A DNA stretch of 64,000 nucleotides from positions 2,461,001 to 2,525,000 of the forward strand of contig NZ_CP100647.1 in NCBI RefSeq assembly GCF_024266585.1. The letters run 5' to 3'. This document shows, one piece after another, positions 1 through 13,275 of the stretch. The position numbers were made by a program, and so were the translations under genes. Below the pieces are notes generated by a model. It was not told where the DNA came from and searched no databases. It saw nothing but the letters and a program-made list of their open reading frames with translations. Numbering within the stretch: the first letter of the stretch is position 1; each line of letters starts with the position of its first letter. The DNA comes from Xanthomonas sacchari (GTDB taxonomy: Bacteria; Pseudomonadota; Gammaproteobacteria; Xanthomonadales; Xanthomonadaceae).

Positions 1-1209
<1,209 letters not shown>

Positions 1210-1210
<1 letters not shown>

Positions 1211-2160
1211 TGGACCTGCTGTCCGCCCTGCAACTGCGCGCGCGGCTCAATGCCGCCATCCGCGCCTTCTTCGCCGCGCGCGGCGTGCTGGAAGTGGAGA
1301 CGCCGATGCTGTCGGCGGCCGGCAACACCGAGCCGAACATCGACAGCTTCCAGACCCGTTTCAGCGGTCATGTCGATGCCGGCCCGGCGCTGCGCTGGCT
1401 GCGCACCTCGCCGGAGTATCCGCTGAAGCGGCTGCTCGCCGCCGGCATCGGCGACTGCTACGAATTGGGGCGGGTGTTCCGCAACGGCGAGGCCGGCGGC
1501 CGCCACAATCCCGAGTTCACCATGCTCGAGTGGTACCGCGTCGGCTGGGACCATCGGCAGCTGATCGAGGAGACGGTGGAGCTGGTGCGCACCGCGCTGG
1601 CCCTGGTCGGACGCAGCGCCACGTTGCAGGTGCTCAGCTACCGCGAGCTGTTCCTGCAGGGGCTGGAGCTGGATCCGTTCGTCGCGCCGCTGGACGCGCT
1701 GCAGCAGCCGTTGCGCGATATCCGCATCGACGCCGACGGCCTCGGCCGCGACGACTGGCTGGACCTGCTGATGACCCACCGCCTGCAGCCGGCGTTCCCG
1801 GCCGACCGCCTCACCGTGGTCCACGACTGGCCGGCCAGCCAGTGCGCGCTGGCGCGGATCCGCGACGGCGACCCGCCGGTGGCCGAGCGCTTCGAGCTGT
1901 ACCTGGGCGGCTACGAACTGGCCAACGGCTACCACGAGCTCAACGATGCCGCCGAGCAGCGCCGGCGCTTCCTGCGCGACCATGCGCTGCGCCAGGCGCG
2001 CGGCGCGGTGCTGCCGCCGTTGGACGAACGCCTGCTGCAGGCGTTGCCGGCGCTACCCGATTGCGCCGGCGTGGCGGTCGGCGTGGACCGGCTGTTGATG
2101 GCGATGCGCGGCACCACGCAGATCGGCGACGTGCTCGCCTACGATTTCGCGCATGCCTGA
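1210..2160 (+). CDS. epmA: Elongation factor P--(R)-beta-lysine ligase EpmA (PoxA/GenX/YjeA)
   Basis: A 316-residue class II lysyl-tRNA synthetase paralogue without the anticodon-binding domain. The family attaches (R)-beta-lysine to a conserved Lys of EF-P, which relieves ribosome stalling at polyproline. Visible class II motifs are the motif 2 region (RTSPEYPLKRLLAAG, then YELGRVFRNGE and HNPEFTMLEWY) and motif 3 near the C-terminus (GVAVGVDRLLMAMRG). Length matches EpmA rather than full LysRS (~500 residues). The ATG at 1210 overlaps the preceding stop. EF-P itself and EpmB are not in the window. Confidence 0.93.
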
Positions 2161-2296
2161 ACCGCTGGTCAGGAAGCGCCGCGGCGCGTTGTTGCGTTGT
2201 CCACATCGATGATGGTTTGATCGGACTCGGCATGCGCACACCGCGGGCCGGCAGGTCTTCGTTGTTCAGGTTCTAGGCATAGGGGCAGAGCCAAGC

Positions 2297-3004
2297 ATGA
2301 AGTGGGCGTACGGGCTCGGTGGCTGGTGTTGGCTGGGATTGGCGGCAAGCCTGTGGCCGACGCCGTCGCCAGCGCAGGACGCCGATGCGTACGACAACGC
2401 GGTGGTGCGCTGCGAGTCGCGCGACATGACCTGGGTGCATTGCCCGATGCCGACCGCGCAGGGCGTGCAACTGGTGCGGCAACTGTCCGACAACGACTGC
2501 ATCCGCGGCAGCGAGTGGGGCTCGGACGCCACCGGCGTGTGGGTGACCCTGGGCTGTCGCGCCGAATTCCGCCCCAATCCGGGGGAGACGCCGCGCAGCG
2601 CGATGCGCCGCGTGCTGCGCTGCGAGTCCGATGGCCGCCTCGAGAGCTGCCCGGTGATGCTGCGCGGGGCGCCGGTGCGGCTGATGCGCCAGCTGTCGTC
2701 GGTGCCGTGCCGCGAGGAGCGCAGCTGGGGCGTGCGCCGCAACGAGATCTGGGTCGCGCGCGGCTGCCGCGGCGAATTCGAGATCGGCGCCGCCGACGGG
2801 TCCGGGTTTCCCGCCGGAACCCGTCCGGTGCTGTGCGAATCCAAGGGCAAGGCGCGGCGCCGCTGCGGCGTCAGTGTCCAGGAGCGTGTGGAACTGCGCC
2901 GGCAGTTGTCGGGCGCGCCCTGCGTGCAGGACGACAGCTGGGGCTGGGACCGCGACGGCATCTGGGTCGACAAGGGCTGCCGCGCCGAGTTCGGCGTCAA
3001 CTGA
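2297..3004 (+). CDS. Secreted DUF3011 protein with three Cys-rich repeats
   Basis: A 235-residue protein starting with a signal peptide (hydrophobic segment to about residue 25, possible cleavage near SPA-QD). The mature part is three copies of a ~55-70 residue unit: C-E-S, then a second Cys, then R-Q-L-S, a third Cys, S-W-G, I/V-W-V and finally GCRAEF/GCRGEF. Four Cys per unit suggest disulfide-bonded modules in the periplasm or outside the cell. This pattern matches DUF3011, whose function is unknown to me. It has its own short intergenic region upstream. Confidence 0.8.
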   Translation: MKWAYGLGGWCWLGLAASLWPTPSPAQDADAYDNAVVRCESRDMTWVHCPMPTAQGVQLVRQLSDNDCIRGSEWGSDATGVWVTLGCRAEFRPNPGETPRSAMRRVLRCESDGRLESCPVMLRGAPVRLMRQLSSVPCREERSWGVRRNEIWVARGCRGEFEIGAADGSGFPAGTRPVLCESKGKARRRCGVSVQERVELRRQLSGAPCVQDDSWGWDRDGIWVDKGCRAEFGVN

Positions 3005-3074
3005 GCGCGCGGCGCGGCGCTGCAACGCCGCACCCCGTCCGCAATCGGCAATCGGCGGCGTTTACAATGGGCCG

Positions 3075-4139
3075 ATGAACGCCGCCCTCGATATCGATTA
3101 CGCCCGCTACGACCATATCCGCCCGATCCTGTGGACCGGCGATGCGCTGGAACTGCTCGACCAGCGCAAGCTGCCGTTCGCGGTGGAGCACGTGCGCTGC
3201 ACCGACAGCGACCAGGTCGCCGCGGCGATCCACGCCCTGGCCGTGCGTGGCGCGCCGGCGATCGGCATCGCCGCCGGCTGGGGCACCGTGCTGGCCGCGC
3301 GCGAGGTGCAGGCCGAGCACGGCGCCGAGGCGCTGCTCAAGCTGGAGCCGGCCTTGCAGCGGCTCAACGCCGCGCGCCCGACCGCGGTCAACCTGGCCTG
3401 GGCGCTGGCGCGCATGCGCAGCGCACTGGGCACGGCCGGCAGCGACTGGCGCTCGGTGCTGGAGCGCGAGGCGCAGGCGATCGCCGAAGAGGATCTGGCC
3501 GCCAACCGGCACATGGGCGCGCTCGGCGCCGGCCTGATCGCGCCGGGCAGCGGCGTGCTGACCCATTGCAACACCGGCTCGCTGGCCACCGCCGGCTTCG
3601 GCACCGCGCTGGGCGTGATCCGTGCCGGCGTCGCCCAGCAGCGCATCGCCAAGGTGTTCGCCGGCGAGACCCGGCCCTGGCTGCAGGGCGCGCGGCTGAC
3701 CGTGTGGGAGCTGCAGCAGGACGGCATCGACGCCACTCTGATCGCCGATTCGGCGGCCTCGCACCTGATGAAGACCGGGGCGGTGCAGTGGGTGATCGTC
3801 GGCGCCGACCGCATCTGCGCCAATGGCGACACCGCCAACAAGATCGGCACCTACCAGCTGGCGATCGCCGCGCGCCACCATGGCGTCCGGTTCATGGTGG
3901 TGGCGCCGTCGTCCACCGTGGACATGGACACCGCCGACGGCGCGCAGATCGAGATCGAGCAGCGCGATCCGGGCGAACTGTTCGGCGTCGGCGGCGCGCG
4001 CACCGTGGCCGACGGCATCGCCGCCTGGAACCCGGTGTTCGACGTGACCCCGGCCGACCTGATCGACGCCATCGTTACCGAGCGCGGGGTCATCGAGCGC
4101 CCGGACCCGGCGCGCATGCGCGCCGCCTTCGGCGGCTGA
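3075..4139 (+). CDS. mtnA: S-methyl-5-thioribose-1-phosphate isomerase MtnA
   Basis: A 354-residue enzyme of the methionine salvage pathway that converts methylthioribose 1-phosphate to methylthioribulose 1-phosphate. Family landmarks are [14 protein letters not shown] near residue 55, [20 protein letters not shown] with the catalytic Cys near residue 163, and [20 protein letters not shown] with the catalytic Asp. The start at 3075 fits the usual family length; an upstream in-frame extension runs back into the DUF3011 gene and is ignored. No other mtn genes are adjacent. gyrA follows downstream on the same strand. Confidence 0.95.
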   Translation: MNAALDIDYARYDHIRPILWTGDALELLDQRKLPFAVEHVRCTDSDQVAAAIHALAVRGAPAIGIAAGWGTVLAAREVQAEHGAEALLKLEPALQRLNAARPTAVNLAWALARMRSALGTAGSDWRSVLEREAQAIAEEDLAANRHMGALGAGLIAPGSGVLTHCNTGSLATAGFGTALGVIRAGVAQQRIAKVFAGETRPWLQGARLTVWELQQDGIDATLIADSAASHLMKTGAVQWVIVGADRICANGDTANKIGTYQLAIAARHHGVRFMVVAPSSTVDMDTADGAQIEIEQRDPGELFGVGGARTVADGIAAWNPVFDVTPADLIDAIVTERGVIERPDPARMRAAFGG

Positions 4140-4234
4140 GCCGGGGTAACGCGACGGCGCCCGCCGGGCGCCGCCGATGGCGCGCAAGTGCTTGTTCGCG
4201 CCGGCAAAACCGGGCAATCGGGCGCCCGTCATGA

Positions 4235-4240
4235 TAGAAT
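4235..4240 (+). promoter_or_regulatory. Possible -10 element of the gyrA promoter
   Basis: TAGAAT lies about 108 bases before the gyrA ATG in the 208-base gap after mtnA. No clear -35 hexamer sits 16-18 bases upstream, so this is only a candidate. Confidence 0.3.
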
Positions 4241-4347
4241 CCGGCGGTTCGATCGACCGCCGTGCGCCGTAGGCGTCCAGCCGCGGCGGGTCCGCCCATC
4301 GCGGGCCGGCGTCGTGGTCGATCCGCCACCAGACTTACGGAACCCGA

Positions 4348-7164
<2,817 letters not shown>

Positions 7165-7179
7165 TCCGCGCCTGAGCGA

Positions 7180-7216
7180 ACGACGACGCCGGCCGCGTGC
7201 CGGCGTCGTCGTTTTC
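7180..7216 (+). terminator. Rho-independent terminator of gyrA
   Basis: A perfect 14-bp stem (7180-7193 with 7199-7212), 5-base loop CGCGT, then TTTTC. It begins 15 bases after the gyrA stop. The remaining ~290 bases to the next gene hold no gene I can support. Confidence 0.85.
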
Positions 7217-7504
7217 GGGAATGGGGCAAATGACGCGGCGGCGTCTCGGCATGCGGCGCACGCGTGCGTGCCAAACAGCGCGATGCATCCGGACGGGGAT
7301 GCCGGATCGCTACTGCTGGGACCGATGCACACGGCGCGTGACGCTCAGGTCGGCACTGGGTCACGAGGACCGCAAGATTGCGTGTCAGTGTGTGTCACCG
7401 AGAAACGCATCACGTTCACTTGCTGCTTGGGATAAGGATGCGCGGCGCGCGTGCGCCGCTGTCACGCGGATGTTCCGCGTGGCCGTGTCCTGCAAGGAGT
7501 GGCA

Positions 7505-9934
7505 ATGAATGCATTCGAACAAACGCAGCGTCGCGGCGGCTGGCCGCTGCGCCTGCTCGGCGGCGTCTGCGCGCTGATCGGCGCGGTGCTGGCGATCGGT
7601 GGCGCCTGGCTGCTGGCACTGGGCGGCTCCTGGTACTACCTGGTCGCCGGCCCCGGCCTGGCGATCGCCGGTGTGCAACTGTGGCGCGCGCGGCGCAGCG
7701 GCGCGCTGTGGTTTGCCGCGACCTTCCTGCTGTCGCTGCTGTGGGCGGCGTGGGAGTCGGGTACCGACTATTGGCGCTGGGTGCCGCGCATGGGCTTGAT
7801 GGTGTTCCTGGCGCTGCTGCTGGCGTTGCTGCTGCCGCGGCTGGACCGGCCGTTCTCGCGCAGGCTGTCGCGCACGCTCGCCGCCGTGCTGGCGCTGGTG
7901 TTCGTCGGCGCGTTCGCGCTGGCGTTCCTGCCGTACGGGGTGACCGAGGCCGATGGTGCGCTGACGCATGCGGCCGGCATGGCCGCAGCGTTGGCAACCC
8001 CGCGCACCGGCGCGCAGCCGGCCGACGCGCCCGCCGCTGCCGACTGGGCCGCCTATGGCCGCGACAACGCCGGCAGCCGCTACACGCCGCTGCGGCAGAT
8101 CGCGCCGGGCAACGTGGCGCAGCTGCGCACCGCGTGGACCTTCCGCACCGGCGACCTGCCGGACAAGCGCTGGGGTGCGGAGACCACGCCGCTGAAGATC
8201 GGCGACAGCCTGTACCTGTGCAGCGCACGCAACCAGCTGATCGCGCTGGATGCGCGCAGCGGCCGCGAACGCTGGCGCTACGACCCCAAGGTGGCGGACA
8301 AGGCGATCCCGTACACCGCCGCCTGCCGCGGGGTGAGCTACTACGCGGTGCCCGATGCGCAGGCGACGGCGTCGACCGCGTGCCGTCAGCGCATCATCGA
8401 AGGCACTCTGGACGGACGCCTGATCGCGGTCGATGCCGCCGACGGCAAGCCCTGCGAGGACTTCGGCCGGCACGGCCAGGTCGACATCACCGTCGGCATG
8501 GGCGAGACGCCGCCTGGTTATGTCTCGATCAATTCGCCGCCGACCATCGTGCGTGGGGTGGTCGTCACCGGCCACCAGGTGCTGGACGGACAGAAGCGCT
8601 ACGAGCCGTCCGGCGTCATCCAGGGCTTCGACGCGGTGACCGGCGCGCTGCGCTGGGCGTGGGACATGACCCATCCGGACTGGACCGGCGCGCCGCCGCC
8701 GGGGCAGACCTGGACCCGCGGCACGCCCAACATGTGGACCAGCGCGGCCGGCGACGAACAGCTCGGCTACGTGTACCTGCCGATGGGCAATTCCTCGGCC
8801 GACTACTGGAGCAGTTCGCGCACCCCGCAGGAAGATCGCTATGCGACCTCGCTGGTCGCGCTGGACGTCACCACCGGCAAGCCGGTGTGGAACTTCCAGA
8901 CCACCCACATCGACGTGTGGGACTACGACCTGGGTTCGCAACCGACCCTGCTGGAGTTCCCGCACGACGGCACGACCGTGCCGGCGGTGCTGCTGCCGAG
9001 CAAGCAGGGCGAGCTGTACGTGCTCGACCGGCGCACCGGCAAACCGCTGGTCGGGGTCGAGGAACGCGCGGTGCCGGGCGGTGGCGTAGAGCCGCAGCGC
9101 CGCGCCAAGACCCAGCCGTTCTCGCTGTACCACTCGCTGCGCAAGCGCGACCTAACCGAGCGCGACATGTGGGGCATGACCCCGATCGACCAGTTGGTGT
9201 GCCGCATCCAGTTCCGCAGCGCCAGCTACAAGGGCATCTACACGCCGCCCGAAGCCGATCGCCATTCGATCGAGTATCCCGGCTACAACGGCGGCTCGGA
9301 CTGGGGCAGTGTGGCGGTGGACCCGCAGCGCGGGGTGGTCGTCGCCAATTACAACGACATGCCCAACTACAACCTGCTGGTGCCGCGGGCCAAGGCCGAC
9401 AAGATGGGCTGGGCGCCGCGCGATCAGGTGCGCGGCGACAGCGGCGGTGCCGAGGGCGCGGGCGATCCGCAGGCGGGCGCGCCGTACGCGATCAACGTCA
9501 ACGCCGGCTGGCGCCTGCCGTTCACAGGGCTGCTGTGCAAGCAGCCGCCCTACGGCGGCATTCGCGCGATCGACCTGGCCAGCGGCAAGACGCTCTGGGA
9601 CCGTCCGTTCGGCAGCGCGCGCGGCAACGGCCCGTTCGGCATCCACTCCGGATTGCCGATCGAGATCGGCACGCCCAACAACGGCGGCGCCGTGGTCAGC
9701 GCCAGCGGCCTGATCTTCATCGCCGCGGCGACCGACGACATGATCCGCGCGATCGACCTGGCCAGCGGCAAGACCCTGTGGCAGGCCAAGCTGCCCGCCG
9801 GCGGCCAGGCCACGCCGATGGTGTATGCGGTCGACGGTCGTGAGTACCTGGTCATCGTCGCCGCCGGCCATCACTTCATGGAGACCAAGCGCGGCGACTA
9901 TGTGATCGCCTACGCGCTGCCGCCGGCAAAGTGA
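7505..9934 (+). CDS. gcd: Membrane-bound PQQ-dependent dehydrogenase, glucose dehydrogenase type
   Basis: An 809-residue quinoprotein of the glucose/quinate/shikimate family. The first ~150 residues form about five membrane helices; from about residue 180 a periplasmic eight-bladed PQQ propeller follows, with repeated AxDxxSGKxLW units such as AIDLASGKTLWD and AIDLASGKTLWQ. The enzyme oxidises sugar at the outer face of the inner membrane and passes electrons to ubiquinone. AAGGAG at 7494-7499 supports the ATG at 7505. Length and architecture fit Gcd, but quinate dehydrogenase is built the same way, so substrate is inferred. No pqq biosynthesis genes are in the window. Confidence 0.85.
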   Translation: MNAFEQTQRRGGWPLRLLGGVCALIGAVLAIGGAWLLALGGSWYYLVAGPGLAIAGVQLWRARRSGALWFAATFLLSLLWAAWESGTDYWRWVPRMGLMVFLALLLALLLPRLDRPFSRRLSRTLAAVLALVFVGAFALAFLPYGVTEADGALTHAAGMAAALATPRTGAQPADAPAAADWAAYGRDNAGSRYTPLRQIAPGNVAQLRTAWTFRTGDLPDKRWGAETTPLKIGDSLYLCSARNQLIALDARSGRERWRYDPKVADKAIPYTAACRGVSYYAVPDAQATASTACRQRIIEGTLDGRLIAVDAADGKPCEDFGRHGQVDITVGMGETPPGYVSINSPPTIVRGVVVTGHQVLDGQKRYEPSGVIQGFDAVTGALRWAWDMTHPDWTGAPPPGQTWTRGTPNMWTSAAGDEQLGYVYLPMGNSSADYWSSSRTPQEDRYATSLVALDVTTGKPVWNFQTTHIDVWDYDLGSQPTLLEFPHDGTTVPAVLLPSKQGELYVLDRRTGKPLVGVEERAVPGGGVEPQRRAKTQPFSLYHSLRKRDLTERDMWGMTPIDQLVCRIQFRSASYKGIYTPPEADRHSIEYPGYNGGSDWGSVAVDPQRGVVVANYNDMPNYNLLVPRAKADKMGWAPRDQVRGDSGGAEGAGDPQAGAPYAINVNAGWRLPFTGLLCKQPPYGGIRAIDLASGKTLWDRPFGSARGNGPFGIHSGLPIEIGTPNNGGAVVSASGLIFIAAATDDMIRAIDLASGKTLWQAKLPAGGQATPMVYAVDGREYLVIVAAGHHFMETKRGDYVIAYALPPAK

Positions 9935-10087
9935 GGCGGACCGTCGCTGCGAGGTCGCGATGCGGCTTCGCGGCGGCGGGACGAATGGACGCTGGAAGGG
10001 CGTCTTCGGGCGCTCTGCCTCCCTCCCAGCGAGCAGCGTTGCGTCGCGATGCGTCCGCGCGAGGCATGGGCGATTCGCGCCTTGCAG

Positions 10088-10153
10088 GTAGGAGCGGCTT
10101 CAGCCGCGACAGGTTTTCCCGGGAACGCCTGTCGCGGCTGAAGCCGCTCCTGC
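10088..10153. repeat. Palindromic REP-like element, copy 1
   Basis: Two inverted arms of the unit GGAGCGGCTTCAGCCGCGAC (10091-10110 and its complement ending at 10150) around a short spacer. It lies in the 317-base gap between the convergent gcd and TPR-like genes. Further copies or fragments occur at 16831-16905, 32889-32914 and 60618-60675. The rest of this gap shows nothing I can assign. Confidence 0.85.
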
Positions 10154-10251
10154 GAGACACGCTAGTGCCGGCGGCGCACCGCTACCGCGGAGGCAGGCAT
10201 GGCAATTGACGCCTGCCCCGGCCATGTCACGCCTGCCAAACAGAGCGGCGC

Positions 10252-11106
10252 TTACTCCAACTGGTCATGCGCGAACGCCGCGTCCAGCGCTTCCATCGCA
10301 TCGCGCGGCTTGAGCTTGGCGGCCTTCTCGAACGCCGCGGCGGCGGCGTCCTCGCGCTTGTCGCCGTGCAGCAACAGCAACACGTTGGCGTGCTCGACGT
10401 GGGCGATCGGCGCGTCCGGGACCAGCTTCAGCGCTTGCTGGATGTGCTGTTCGGCGCTGGCGGCCTTGGCCCCGTAGGTCAGGCCGCCGATCATCGCGCC
10501 GACCTTGCCGATGATCTCGGCGTGGTACAGGGCCAGCGCCATGTGCGCCTCGGCATGCTTGGGCTCCAGCTCCAGCGCCGCTTCCAGCGACGCGCGGACC
10601 TTGCCGGCGATGCCCTGCTTGAGCGCCTTGACGATGCTCAGGCCCTGGCTGTAGCGGCCCAGCGCGAACGCGTGGCGGTAGTGGCTGTTGGCCTCGTCCG
10701 GCAGGGCGGCGATCGCCGCTTCGGCCAGCGCCGCGGCCTGCTGCAGTCGCTGCAGCTGCTCCTTGTCGTCCTCGACCAGGTAGCCGGCGTGGATGCCGAT
10801 CGCCTTGACCGCGACCGAGGCGCCGAACACCCCCAGCGCCTTGCCGGCCGCGTAGGCCTGCTGGAACTGCCCGTGGTGGAAGGCCCGCCAGGCCTCGATC
10901 AGCGCCGCCGACAGGGTCTGCGCGTCGTGGCCCTTGCCGGCCTTGCCGGCGGCATCCAGCAGCGCCTGCGCGCGCGCCGGATCCGGATAGGGTTCGCGGT
11001 CGCCGGCGTGCAGCTTGGGCCAGGCCTTCTTCAACGCATCGCCGGCGTAGGCGTAGGCCTTGGCGTCGTATGGAAACGGCGCCCACGCGCCCGATGTTGC
11101 TGCCAT
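10252..11106 (-). CDS. Conserved hypothetical protein with TPR-like helical repeats
   Basis: A 284-residue, Ala-rich, probably all-helical protein. The C-terminal half has TPR-like spacing, for example ALELEPKHAEAHMALALYHAEIIG and the segment QALKLVPDAPIAHVEHANVL read as short units, ending AFEKAAKLKPRDAMEALDAA. No signal peptide or membrane segment is evident, so it is likely cytosolic. The ATG at 11106 has AGGGAG nearby. It diverges from the small phasin gene. I do not recognise a specific function; such repeats usually mediate protein contacts. Confidence 0.65.
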   Translation of the reverse strand: MAATSGAWAPFPYDAKAYAYAGDALKKAWPKLHAGDREPYPDPARAQALLDAAGKAGKGHDAQTLSAALIEAWRAFHHGQFQQAYAAGKALGVFGASVAVKAIGIHAGYLVEDDKEQLQRLQQAAALAEAAIAALPDEANSHYRHAFALGRYSQGLSIVKALKQGIAGKVRASLEAALELEPKHAEAHMALALYHAEIIGKVGAMIGGLTYGAKAASAEQHIQQALKLVPDAPIAHVEHANVLLLLHGDKREDAAAAAFEKAAKLKPRDAMEALDAAFAHDQLE

Positions 11107-11266
11107 GCGGATCTCCCTGTGCGGCGCCGGGCCACGGCGTCCGCGCCGAGCATGGCGCGGGCGCCGGCGCGTGGCAAGGGTGGTGGCCGATAGTGTGTTT
11201 GCTCAAGCCGCCGGCGCGAGCATGGCGCGCATCGGGGCCACTGCCGGCCCGTCTGGAGATCGTGCG

Positions 11267-11686
11267 ATGGCGACCAAGAAGCGTTCCACCCCCGCGCTGC
11301 GCTCGGATCGGCTGAACCCACGGCACCTGTGGCTGGCCGGGCTGGGCGTGGTCGCGCTGACCCGCAAGCGTGCGCTCGCCGCCGCGGCCGATGCCGCGCA
11401 GGGCGCGGCGACGCTGAAGGCGCTGGCCACGCAACTGGCCGGCGACGCCGAGACCAGCGTGCGCGAAGGCGCTGCGGCGCTGCGCGAGCAGGTGCAGCCG
11501 TTGAGCGCCGAGGTCGAGGCGCGCCTGCAGCCGGTGTTGGTGAAGCTGGGATTGCAGGCGCGTCCGCAGCCGCGCAAGCGCGCCGCGACGAGCAAGCACA
11601 GCGTCAGCAAGCGCGGCGCCAAGCCGGCTGCGGCCAAGCGCAGCCCGGCCAAGCGGGTTACCCGCAGGCGAACTGCTGGCGCCTGA
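11267..11686 (+). CDS. Small phasin-family (PHA granule-associated) protein
   Basis: A 139-residue protein: a Lys-rich start, the segment NPRHLWLAGLGVVAL typical of the PhaI/PhaF phasin family, an amphipathic helical stretch (residues ~30-90) and a basic Lys/Ala/Arg tail resembling histone H1. Phasins coat polyhydroxyalkanoate granules and the basic tail can bind DNA. GGAG eight bases before the ATG at 11267 supports this start. A second, longer phasin is at 25705-26358 and a PHA system protein at 28744-29019, but no PHA synthase is in the window. Confidence 0.65.
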   Translation: MATKKRSTPALRSDRLNPRHLWLAGLGVVALTRKRALAAAADAAQGAATLKALATQLAGDAETSVREGAAALREQVQPLSAEVEARLQPVLVKLGLQARPQPRKRAATSKHSVSKRGAKPAAAKRSPAKRVTRRRTAGA

Positions 11687-11764
11687 CCCGGCGCCGCGCA
11701 CGCGCGATGGCCGGCCGCGCTCGGGCATACTCGCCGTCCCCACCCGACCCGAGACGGCGAGACC

Positions 11765-12244
11765 ATGCGGATCCGGCCTGCGACGCTTGAGGATGCCGAG
11801 GCGATGGCCGCCGTGCAGAACGCCATCTTCGCCGCCGGGCGGCGCAAGGCGCCGACCGATCCGGCGACGGTGCGCGCGACCTACCTGCAGCATGCCGACC
11901 GCCTCCAGTGCGTGCTGGCCGAGGGCGCCGACGGAGGCGTCCTCGGCTTCCAGTCGCTGCGCATCGCGCGCGTCGGCAATGCCTACGATGTCGCCGAGGG
12001 CTGGGGCATCATCGGTACCCATGTCGATCCGCGTGCGGCGCGGCGCGGGGTCGGCAGTGCGCTGTTCCGGGCCACCTGTGCGGCGGCGCGCAGCGCCGGG
12101 CTGACGCAGATCGACGCCAGCATCGCCGCCGACAATGCGCTCGGGCAGGCGTACTACGAGGCCATCGGCTTTCGTACCTATCGCACGCCGCCGGGTCTGG
12201 TCTGCAAGGTCTACCGGCTCGACGGCCCAGCCGCTGCCGGCTGA
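11765..12244 (+). CDS. GNAT family N-acetyltransferase
   Basis: A 159-residue acetyltransferase of the GNAT superfamily. It begins MRIRPATLEDAEAMAAVQN, the usual N-terminal strand and helix. The acetyl-CoA loop is in VDPRAARRGVGSALFRATCAAA, and the C-terminal DNALGQAYYEAIGFRTYRT motif follows. Substrate unknown. It stands alone on the plus strand and converges with the TetR gene. Confidence 0.85.
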   Translation: MRIRPATLEDAEAMAAVQNAIFAAGRRKAPTDPATVRATYLQHADRLQCVLAEGADGGVLGFQSLRIARVGNAYDVAEGWGIIGTHVDPRAARRGVGSALFRATCAAARSAGLTQIDASIAADNALGQAYYEAIGFRTYRTPPGLVCKVYRLDGPAAAG

Positions 12245-12286
12245 GCGGCGCGATGCCGCGCGCGATGGCGCGCGGGGCAGGGCGCC

Positions 12287-12913
12287 TCAATCCAGATAGG
12301 CTTCCATCAGCGTGGCCAGGTGCGCGCGCTCGGCCTCGCGCAGGAACGGTGCGATCAGCTGCATCACCTGCACGATGCCGTGGCGGATCGCCACTTGCTC
12401 GTCCTTTTCGCCGCGCGCGGCCGCGTAGTTGAGCCAGAACGTGGCCACCACCAGCGCATTGGTGGCCACGCCGCTTCTTTCCTGGACGCTGGCGCGCATC
12501 GCCCCGGTCTGCGCCAACCCCTCGAACACCGCCTGCACGCTGGCGTCGGCGCGGCGCAGGATGCGTGCGAAGCGCAGGCGCAGGCGCCGGCTGCGGCTGA
12601 GGATCTCGACCAGGTCGCGGTACAGGAAGCGGTAGTCCCAGATGCACTCGAACACCAAGTGCAACTGCAGCCAGATGTCCTCCAGCCCCGGCAGCCGCGC
12701 GCTCGGCAGCGCCAGCGCCGCGTCCATGCGCTCCTCGTAGCGCGCGAACAGGTGCTCGATGATGTCGTCCTTGTTGCGGAAGTGGTAGTACAGGTTGCCG
12801 GGGCTGATCTCCAGCTCGTCGGCGATGTGGTTGGTGGTGACGTGCGGCTCGCCCTGCGCGTTGAACATCGCCAGGGCGGTCTCGAGGATGCGCCGTCGGG
12901 TGTCGCGGGCCAT
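12287..12913 (-). CDS. TetR family transcriptional regulator
   Basis: A 208-residue repressor-type protein. The N-terminal helix-turn-helix spans about residues 8-55 (RRRILETALAMFN, then the recognition segment TNHIADELEISPGNLYYHF and KDDIIEHLF). The C-terminal ligand domain is helical and specific to the family. Its start overlaps the stop of the acyl-CoA-binding protein gene (TGATG), so the two are cotranscribed. That pairing suggests, but does not prove, that the ligand is an acyl-CoA or fatty acid. Confidence 0.88.
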   Translation of the reverse strand: MARDTRRRILETALAMFNAQGEPHVTTNHIADELEISPGNLYYHFRNKDDIIEHLFARYEERMDAALALPSARLPGLEDIWLQLHLVFECIWDYRFLYRDLVEILSRSRRLRLRFARILRRADASVQAVFEGLAQTGAMRASVQERSGVATNALVVATFWLNYAAARGEKDEQVAIRHGIVQVMQLIAPFLREAERAHLATLMEAYLD

Positions 12914-13170
12914 CAGGCCAGCAGCTTCTTCACCAGGTCCACGTACTTCTTCTGCGCTTCGGCCTGGGGCATGCCCTTGAGCTTGGCCCAGGCCTCGTAC
13001 TTGGCGGTGCCGACGAAGTCGAAGAAGCCGGGCTTGGTGCCGCTCACGTCGCCCTCCGAGCCTTGCTTGTACAGCGCGTACAGCCGCAGCAGGGTGTCGT
13101 TGTCGGGACGCTCCGCGCGCTGCTTGATGTCCTGGACCGCTTTCTCGAAGGCCGCCTTGCTGTCCGCCAT
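12913..13170 (-). CDS. Acyl-CoA-binding protein (ACBP)
   Basis: An 85-residue four-helix ACBP that binds long-chain acyl-CoA esters in the cytosol. Typical features are F-E-K-A-V near residue 9, LLRLYALYKQGSEGDVSG around residues 27-44, KPGFFDFVGTAKYEAWAKLKG read as two parts (the conserved K-x-x-x-W) and the C-terminal YVDLVKKL. Length matches eukaryotic ACBP (~86). It heads a two-gene unit with the TetR regulator downstream. Such proteins are uncommon in bacteria but recurrent in Xanthomonadaceae. Confidence 0.93.
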   Translation of the reverse strand: MADSKAAFEKAVQDIKQRAERPDNDTLLRLYALYKQGSEGDVSGTKPGFFDFVGTAKYEAWAKLKGMPQAEAQKKYVDLVKKLLA

Positions 13171-13275
13171 GATCCCGCTCCGCCCTGACCGGCAGGCATC
13201 ACAGCACGGGCGACCGGCCCGGTCAACGCGGGCTGCGGCCGGTGGCGGCCGCGGTCGCCGGCGCGGCTGCCGCCG

